Assembly (NCBI GenBank): GCA_019873645.1
Contig: JAIOAX010000008.1
Span: forward strand, 62,001 to 126,000
Length of the DNA: 64,000 bases
Direction of reading: 5' to 3'
DNA from: Chloroflexota bacterium
GTDB taxonomy: Bacteria; Chloroflexota; Anaerolineae; B4-G1; SLSP01
Shown here: positions 58,435 to 64,000 of the stretch, piece after piece
Layout: each line of letters opens with the position of its first letter
Position numbering within the stretch: the stretch's first letter is position 1
Notes under the pieces: generated by a model
Seen by the model: only the letters and a program-made list of their open reading frames with translations
The model's database searches: none
Told to the model about the DNA's origin: nothing
Position numbers and translations under genes: made by a program

Positions 58435-60925
58435 AGAACCAACCCGGGTTGACAACGCGCCTGAAGAAATCCGCGCGTCGCGCCCGTTCACCAATTCCCA
58501 GTCCCCAATCCCTAATCCTCAATCCCCGGTCCCCGATCCCCAGTCCTTGCTCACCGAACTGGAAGAACTGCGCGCGCGCTACGCTTTCCTGCAACGCTTG
58601 CTGGACCTCAACCCCAACTTCGTCTTCGTGCGCGACCGCGAAGGCCGCTTCGTCTTTGCCAACAAGGCGCTGGCCGAGGCCTACGGGACCACCGTGGCAG
58701 AACTGCTCGGTAAGACAGATGCCGATTTCAACCCCAACCTGAAAGAAGTAGAATCCATTCACCGCAGCGACCTGGAAGTGATGGAATCCCTGCGGGACCA
58801 GTTTATCCCCGACCGCGCCATCCTGCGCAATGGACGTTGGGTGCAGACGACCAAATTGCCGATCGTAGATGCCGACGGCGTAGCGCGGCATGTGCTCGGC
58901 ATCTCCAGCGACATCACCGAGCGCATCCAGATGGAAGAAGCCATCCAGGCCTCGCTGGAACGGCGGGGACGCCAGGTGCAGACCTCCACCGAAGTTGCCC
59001 AGGAGATCGCGGCGGCGACGGCATTGGATGAACTGTTCCGCCGCGTCGTCACCCTCGTCAAAGAACGCTTTGGCTATTATCACGTCCAAATCTTCCGCTA
59101 CGACGCCGCCGCGCGGGTGATGCGTCTGGTGATCGGCTATGGCGCCGTGGGGCAGCGCATGCTTGAAGCCGGCCATTACGTGGCAATTGGACGTGGCGTG
59201 GTCGGCGCTGCGGCTGCGACCGGACGGCCGGTGCTGGCGCCCGATGTCACCCGCGACCCCGACTGGGTGCCCAACACCTTCCTACCGGGGACGCGCGGCG
59301 AGTTGGCCGTCCCCATCAAACTGCGCGACCAAATCCTGGGCATCCTCGACGTGCAGAGCAATATCACCGGGGCCTTGACGACCGAGGACCAACTTTTGCT
59401 GGAGGGTCTGTGCGGGCAGATCGCCATTGCCATACAAAGCACCCAACTGCTCGAAGAGGCCAACACCTTCCGGCAAGTCATCGAATCCTCCGGGCAAGGC
59501 ATCTGTATGGCGACCCTGGATGGCATGTTGACCTACACCAATGCGGCCTATCGCACCCTTGTCGGTACGGAAACGGACGCTGCGGCACTGTTGGGACGCT
59601 CGTTCTTCGATCACTATCCTGAGCCATTGCGGGCGCGTGTGCGGGAGGAGATCATCCCTACATTGTTGACGCAAGGACAATGGCAGGGAGAACTGGAAGT
59701 GCTCGCGGCCGATGGCAATACCATTCCCACGCTGGAAATCCTGACCCTGGTGCGCGACGAACGGGGCAACCCGCGCTACCTGGCGCGTCAAATTACCGAC
59801 ATCAGCGCGCGCAAGGCGATGGAGGAAGCCCTGGCGATGGAGCGCCATCTGCTGCAAACCATGATGGATAGCGTACCGGATCACATCTATTTCAAAGACC
59901 TGCAGAGCCGCTTCCTGCGTATCAGTACCGCTGACGCGCGCTGGCATAACCTTGACGACCCCGCCCAGGCCATTGGGAAGACGGACTTCGATTTCTTCAG
60001 TGCCGAACACGCAGAGCAGGCTTTTGCCGACGAGCAGCGGATCATCGCTACCGGTGAACCGATGCTCAATGTGGAAGAGAAAGAGACGTGGCCGGATGGC
60101 CACGTCACCTGGGTTTCGACCAGCAAGATGCCCCTGCGTGACCAAAAGGGGAACATTATCGGCACCTTTGGCATCTCGACCGACATCACGGCGCGCAAGC
60201 TGGCCGAAATGGAGCGCGAGCAAATGCTGCGGGATATGGAGCGGCAAGCCGAACAATTGCGCAGCGCCGTGGCCGATATGACGCTGGTTCAGGAAACAAT
60301 GACAGCCTTGACGGCGGCCACCACCTTTGAGGAAGCCGTCAACATCCTGCTCCCCGCCGTCGTCGCAGCGGTCAAGGCCGACCGGGTCAGCATGTTCAGG
60401 ATCGAAGGCGAGCAGATGATCCGTGTCAGTGTGTATCCCCCTGATGAACAACAACGCGCACGCCTCGGTGAAGTGCTGTCCCTGGCAGACTATCCCTTGA
60501 CCCGGCAAGCGGTTGAGTCACGTCACCCACTGGTGGTCACCGGTGATGATCCGCGACTTCAAGAGCATGCGCGGCGCGCGTTTGCCGAGGCCGGCATTGT
60601 TGCCCATGCTACGATTCCTATGATTGGGCGTGAAGGGGTCCTGGGTACCCTCTCGGTCAATTTGATCTCTAAAGAGACCTTCTCGGATCACGACATCCGC
60701 ATGATGCAGACGTTGGTCAACCAAACCACGCTGGCTATCGAGAACATCCGTTTGTTAGAGCAGGCCCGCATGCGCGCCGAACGAGAACGGCTGGTGCGCA
60801 CTATTTCTGACCGGATTCGGCGCGGCACCAACCGCGAAGTGATTTTGCGCGCGACGCTGCATGAACTATCGCAGATGCTCGGCGCCTCCAAGAGCGTGCT
60901 CTGGCTAGGTGAACAGGAGCGTTAA
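58424..60925 (+). CDS. Soluble PAS-GAF-PAS-PAS-GAF sensor with truncated tail
   Basis: The 833-aa protein starts at ATG 58424 with AAGGAG at 58409-58413; an earlier TTG at 58391 is less likely. Residues about 20-45 (PFTNSQSPIPNPQSPVPDPQ) are encoded by a CCCCAATC-type border repeat running in frame. Domains: PAS (about 52-167), GAF (about 185-340), PAS (about 348-460), PAS (about 470-595), GAF (about 615-780) and tail (RERLVRTISDRIRRGTNREV, about 785-828). No Trp module and no membrane helix. Its PAS with GKTDFDFFS and its first GAF (YYHVQIFRYD) are close relatives of those in the sensors at 45900 and 39957. Confidence 0.84.
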   Translation: MSHKEPTRVDNAPEEIRASRPFTNSQSPIPNPQSPVPDPQSLLTELEELRARYAFLQRLLDLNPNFVFVRDREGRFVFANKALAEAYGTTVAELLGKTDADFNPNLKEVESIHRSDLEVMESLRDQFIPDRAILRNGRWVQTTKLPIVDADGVARHVLGISSDITERIQMEEAIQASLERRGRQVQTSTEVAQEIAAATALDELFRRVVTLVKERFGYYHVQIFRYDAAARVMRLVIGYGAVGQRMLEAGHYVAIGRGVVGAAAATGRPVLAPDVTRDPDWVPNTFLPGTRGELAVPIKLRDQILGILDVQSNITGALTTEDQLLLEGLCGQIAIAIQSTQLLEEANTFRQVIESSGQGICMATLDGMLTYTNAAYRTLVGTETDAAALLGRSFFDHYPEPLRARVREEIIPTLLTQGQWQGELEVLAADGNTIPTLEILTLVRDERGNPRYLARQITDISARKAMEEALAMERHLLQTMMDSVPDHIYFKDLQSRFLRISTADARWHNLDDPAQAIGKTDFDFFSAEHAEQAFADEQRIIATGEPMLNVEEKETWPDGHVTWVSTSKMPLRDQKGNIIGTFGISTDITARKLAEMEREQMLRDMERQAEQLRSAVADMTLVQETMTALTAATTFEEAVNILLPAVVAAVKADRVSMFRIEGEQMIRVSVYPPDEQQRARLGEVLSLADYPLTRQAVESRHPLVVTGDDPRLQEHARRAFAEAGIVAHATIPMIGREGVLGTLSVNLISKETFSDHDIRMMQTLVNQTTLAIENIRLLEQARMRAERERLVRTISDRIRRGTNREVILRATLHELSQMLGASKSVLWLGEQER
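58496..58548. repeat. In-frame short tandem repeat, unit CCCCAATC/CCCTAATC
   Basis: TCCCAGTCCCCAATCCCTAA, CCTCAATCCCCGGTCCCCG and ATCCCCAGTCC inside the 5' part of the PAS-GAF sensor gene; translated as Ser/Pro/Asn/Gln-rich linker. Confidence 0.8.
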
Positions 60926-60986
60926 AGCGGTTTAATCTGTGCAGTTTATTGACAAACCGAGGTATTATGATGATAGGAGGTGTACG

Positions 60987-61346
60987 ATGCCCTATAGACT
61001 GACCATGCCTGACGACGGTATTTTACGCATCTTCTTTGACGGTGCATTGGAAGACGACGAAGTAGACCCGTTTATCAACGACTTCATGCGTTATCTGGAA
61101 GCGGCTACTCCCGCGGCGCCATTGCGTACATTGACCATATCTAACCATGTCGGGGCAAAACTCGCGCCGCGAGTGCGTAAAATGTTCGCTTCCCTCAATA
61201 GCGATCCACGTCTGGGCAAGTCGGCGACCATCGGTGTTGACCGTTATACGCGCGTGCTGGTCGGCTTTGTGCTCAAAGCGACCGGCCGTGACAACATCCG
61301 CTTCTTTGAGTCTGAAGAAGAAGCTTTGGCCTGGTTAAAAACGTAA
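60987..61346 (+). CDS. Small SpoIIAA/STAS-like protein
   Basis: This 119-aa protein starts at ATG 60987 behind AGGAGG (60975-60980). The pattern of alternating strands and helices and the C-terminal DNIRFFESEEEALAWL match the SpoIIAA-like (PF11964-type) group, which has a STAS-like fold. It lacks any enzyme motif. A second copy lies 557 bp downstream, and both end with GRDNIRFF and EEALxWL. STAS proteins commonly bind partner regulators or sit in stressosome-like assemblies; with an RsbRD-like sensor nearby, a role in the same signalling assembly is a fair but unproven idea. Confidence 0.7.
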   Translation: MPYRLTMPDDGILRIFFDGALEDDEVDPFINDFMRYLEAATPAAPLRTLTISNHVGAKLAPRVRKMFASLNSDPRLGKSATIGVDRYTRVLVGFVLKATGRDNIRFFESEEEALAWLKT

Positions 61347-61903
61347 CGCAAACTGTAGCGCAAGCTGTTAGCTTGCCAACGTACCGCACTTTAGCTTGCC
61401 AACATAACGCACGCTTTAGCTTGCGCCAATGTAACACAAGCTGTTAGCTTGCCAACGTAACGCACGCTTTAGCTTGCGCCAATGTAACACAAGCTGTTAG
61501 CTTGCCAACGTAACGCACGCTTTAGCTTGCAAATGTAGCGCAAGCTAAAGCTTGCGCCAATGTAACACAAGCTGTTAGCTTGCCAACGTAACGCACGCTT
61601 TAGCTTGCAAACGTAACGCACGCTTTAGCTTGCGCCAATGTAACACAAGCTGTTAGCTTGCCAACGTAACGCACGCTTTAGCTTGCCAACGTAACGCACG
61701 CTTTAGCTTGTGCCAATGTAACACAAGCTGTTAGCTTGCAAACGTAACGCACGCTTTAGCTTGCAAATGTAGCGCAAGCTTTAGCTTGCGCCAATGTAAC
61801 ACAAGCTGTTAGCTTGCCAACGTAACGCACGCTTTAGCTTGCCAACGTAACGCACGCTCTAGCTTGCGCCAATAACGTAGCTTACGCTACGAAGGAGGGT
61901 ACC
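61347..61903. repeat. 557-bp gene-free space filled with a tandem AGCTTG hairpin repeat
   Basis: About twenty AGCTTG cores recur between units such as AACGTAACGCACGCTTTAGC, GCCAATGTAACACAAGCTG and CAAATGTAGCGCAAGC. Many units are self-complementary (CAAGCT-GTT-AGCTTG; GCAAGCTAAAGCTTGC). A last hairpin GTAGC-TTAC-GCTAC (61877-61890) precedes the ribosome site GGAGGG of the next gene. Two main unit types alternate irregularly. No gene is seen within. Confidence 0.9.
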
Positions 61904-62260
61904 ATGGCACATCAGTTCCGCATGAGAGGTGACGGCGTTTTACAGTTGACCTTCATCGGCGATACTGATAGTCGCGACGTACAGGCGTTGCGGGAGGACT
62001 TTACCTTCTACCTGGAGCAGGCTACAGTAGAAAATCCGCTGTTGATCCTGTGGGACGATAGCCGCGGTGGCAAAACGACCGCAGAAGTGCGCAAACTCTA
62101 CGCCGACCTCAACCGTGACCGGCGGATCGGGAAAGTCGCCATTTGGGGCGCACGCTCCTATGGCCGCATCCTGGGCGAGTTTGTCCTTAAAATCAGCGGA
62201 CGGGATAACATTCGCTTCTTTGACACGCAGGAAGAAGCCCTTGTCTGGCTGCAAGCGTGA
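61904..62260 (+). CDS. Second small SpoIIAA/STAS-like protein
   Basis: The 118-aa paralogue of the protein at 60987 starts at ATG 61904 with GGAGGG 7 nt upstream. Shared features are the N-terminal strand pair after MAHQFRMRGDGVL, the helix VRKLYADLNRDRRIGKVAI (the first copy has VRKMFASLNSDPRLGKSATI) and the end GRDNIRFFDTQEEALVWL. The middle differs (LLILWDDSRGGKTTAE against LRTLTISNHVGAKLAP), so the two probably bind different partners. The tandem hairpin array separates them. No function is assigned with certainty. Confidence 0.7.
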   Translation: MAHQFRMRGDGVLQLTFIGDTDSRDVQALREDFTFYLEQATVENPLLILWDDSRGGKTTAEVRKLYADLNRDRRIGKVAIWGARSYGRILGEFVLKISGRDNIRFFDTQEEALVWLQA

Positions 62261-62310
62261 AACGGTGCAGCCCATTCTATAATCGGTCGTGATCGTAAAA
62301 AGGATTGCGG

Positions 62311-64000
62311 ATGACAGAGATCACACTGGAAGACTATAAACAACTGGTGGAAACACAGGGGCGTCGGCTGCTCGACGTGATTCAGGCCGCGGCATCGGGA
62401 GACCTGGATGTACCGCTTGAAGTCCCTGAAGGCATACCCGTACTGACTGACCTGGCTGCCGCCATCGAGCAGTTGCGCGGTGATTTGCGGGAGATGCAGG
62501 CGCTGCGCGAACGGGTCGGACTGATCGAGACACAAAGCCGCGCCCTGCTGGATGTTGTGCAATCGGTAGCGTTGGGCAATCTCGATGTGACGGTCGAAGT
62601 CCCGGAAGGCATCGAGGAACTGGCGGAACTGGCAGTCGGCGTCGAGATGATGGTTGACGATATTCGCGCGATGCTGGACGAACAGGTGCGTGCGCGCGCC
62701 GAATTGGAATCCACCCAGAAACAACTAACCGCAGCATTGGAAGAGATGCGCGCCATTCAGCGTCGCTATATCCAGCGTGAGTGGGTCGAGTCTGCCGTCG
62801 CCGAAGCCGGTTATTACTATGCCGAGGGTCTGGAAAACCCTCAGCCCCTGACGGAAATCCCGCCCGAATGGCTGTCCGTGCTTAACGACGCGGCGGCGCG
62901 CGGCAGCGCAGTTGCCGTCCAGGACACAACCGCAGGGCAGATCCTGGCCTTGCCTCTCTCCTGGCTTGGCGAGACCCTCGCCGTGCTCGGTTTTGCCCGG
63001 CCGGAGGGCCGTACCTGGGATGCCGATGAGATCGCGGCCGTCGAAGAGATCATCGAGCAGGCCGGCTGGGCTTTGGAGAACCAGCGGCTCTTCGACGAAA
63101 CGCAACACGCCCGCGCCCTCCTTAGCAAGCAAATCCGTGAGTTGGACTGCCTGAACGACATCGGCCGGAAGATCGCCGAGTCGCCAGAAGTGCCGGAGTT
63201 GTTGGAATGGACGGCTGAGCGGCTACCCCAGGCCATGCAATACCCGGAGGTCTGCATTGCTGCCATTGAATACGGGGGAAAGTTCTACGGCCGCATCGAG
63301 GCCATTGATATGACACGCCAGATGGTCAGCGGGTTGCGCATCGGCGACACACAGGTAGGGCGCGTGGTGGTGGCGTACACTGAGGATCGCGCCTTCCTGG
63401 ACGGCGAAAGCGCCTTGCTGGGCGATGTGACCCGTCGGCTCACCGGCTATATCGAGACCCGGCAGTTGTTCGAGCAGACCGAAGCGCGCGCTGCGCATGA
63501 GCAGGCGTTGTTTGAAATTGCCGGTGCTATCGGCGCGACCGAGGACATTGAGGGCCTGCTGGCGGCGCTTGCGCGGGTCGGTGCGCCCCTGCGCCGCCTG
63601 GCTCCGGTAGATGGACTGGCGCTCATAACCTACACTCCCGGCGAAGCGACAGCGACGTTCTTCCCGGTGGCGTTGGAGGCCGACAGCGTCCCTTCCACTC
63701 CAACAGGGACGAAACTGACGCTTGAAGGCTCGGCCGCCGGTTGGGTCATCACCCACAATCAAGCGTGGATAGACGCCAATCTGCGGCGCAGGACGACCTT
63801 CCCGGAAGACGCAGATCTGGCGGCGCAGGGAATGGTCTCGCGGATCATTTTGCCCTTGCGCTTCGGCGAACAATTGGAAGGCGCGCTGCACCTGACCAGT
63901 CGCCAGCGCAACGCCTTCACCCAGGAACGCATCACCCTTTTGGAACAGGTTGCCAACCAGTTGGCGCAGACCATCGAGCGTATCCGCTTGTTGCAGAGCA
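62311..64000 (+). CDS. Soluble tandem-HAMP GAF sensor, cut by the window end
   Basis: An open frame from ATG 62311 (AAGGAT upstream) runs without stop to the end of the window, giving at least 563 aa. Two HAMP-like repeats come first: LLDVIQAAASGDLDVPLEVP (about 20-39) and LLDVVQSVALGNLDVTVEVP (about 77-96), without a membrane helix. A Trp module (RRYIQREW, Trp158; GYYY near 167; LALPLSWLGETLAVLGFARP) leads into a complete diverged GAF (about 270-390) and another GAF (about 395-560). It is the seventeenth sensor of the run; its C-terminus, and whether an enzyme domain follows, lie outside the window. Confidence 0.85.
   Translation, partial: MTEITLEDYKQLVETQGRRLLDVIQAAASGDLDVPLEVPEGIPVLTDLAAAIEQLRGDLREMQALRERVGLIETQSRALLDVVQSVALGNLDVTVEVPEGIEELAELAVGVEMMVDDIRAMLDEQVRARAELESTQKQLTAALEEMRAIQRRYIQREWVESAVAEAGYYYAEGLENPQPLTEIPPEWLSVLNDAAARGSAVAVQDTTAGQILALPLSWLGETLAVLGFARPEGRTWDADEIAAVEEIIEQAGWALENQRLFDETQHARALLSKQIRELDCLNDIGRKIAESPEVPELLEWTAERLPQAMQYPEVCIAAIEYGGKFYGRIEAIDMTRQMVSGLRIGDTQVGRVVVAYTEDRAFLDGESALLGDVTRRLTGYIETRQLFEQTEARAAHEQALFEIAGAIGATEDIEGLLAALARVGAPLRRLAPVDGLALITYTPGEATATFFPVALEADSVPSTPTGTKLTLEGSAAGWVITHNQAWIDANLRRRTTFPEDADLAAQGMVSRIILPLRFGEQLEGALHLTSRQRNAFTQERITLLEQVANQLAQTIERIRLLQS

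Noticed and set aside
61347..61903. CRISPR array
   Set aside because: Units are degenerate and directly adjoining, there are no unique spacers of constant length and no cas genes.

Overview
The window looks like a moderately GC-rich bacterial chromosome, most likely Chloroflexota of the Anaerolineae/Caldilineae type. That is an inference from several features: the many GAF/PAS sensor proteins, the LacI-type binding domains fused to GAF domains, the fused FAD/Fe-S oxidoreductase, the STAND/TPR regulators and the many short degenerate repeats at gene borders. I saw no rRNA, tRNA, CRISPR array or transposase gene.

Left part (1-10 kb). A STAND/TPR protein opens the window, possibly cut at its 5' end, and is followed by a probable toxin-antitoxin pair (94-aa antitoxin-like protein and TumE/DUF6516-like toxin). 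A strong hairpin terminator then separates these from a leftward set: a large FAD + Fe-S + CCG oxidoreductase, an ArsR regulator with a clear palindromic operator, a UPF0175/DUF3368 (PIN-like) toxin-antitoxin pair, and a class III cyclase-STAND-TPR protein. Middle part (10-17.5 kb, rightward): a Zn/Mn-type ABC ATPase and permease without a binding protein, an NAD-dependent epimerase/reductase, a membrane-anchored TPR protein and a YfhO-like membrane protein carrying in-frame simple repeats.

Right part (17.6-64 kb). This is the remarkable part: an all-rightward run of signalling genes. Two stand-alone receiver proteins and one complete histidine kinase overlap one another. They are followed by sixteen consecutive complete sensor proteins plus one cut by the window end, with two small SpoIIAA-like proteins between the last two. 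None of the sixteen has a recognisable kinase, cyclase, phosphatase or DNA-binding output domain. Their N-termini differ: six-helix membrane domains, CACHE domains, an exported ABC-type binding domain, four cytoplasmic LacI-type sugar-binding-like domains, an RsbRD-like domain and PAS domains. Their C-termini are alike: usually a full GAF, then a short module beginning with a conserved Trp and ending in only the last third of a GAF, then a tail that is only the first third of a GAF and stops. This suggests one multi-input signalling assembly that plugs many sensors into a common partner, perhaps the local histidine kinase and receivers. The partner is not shown by the sequence.

Repeats form a second theme. 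Many gene borders carry tandem arrays of 7-12 nt units of changing sequence, like the STRR repeats of cyanobacteria. Several run into coding sequence and supply the ends of proteins. Two intergenic spaces hold tandem hairpin units, and one holds a 131-bp MITE-like inverted repeat.
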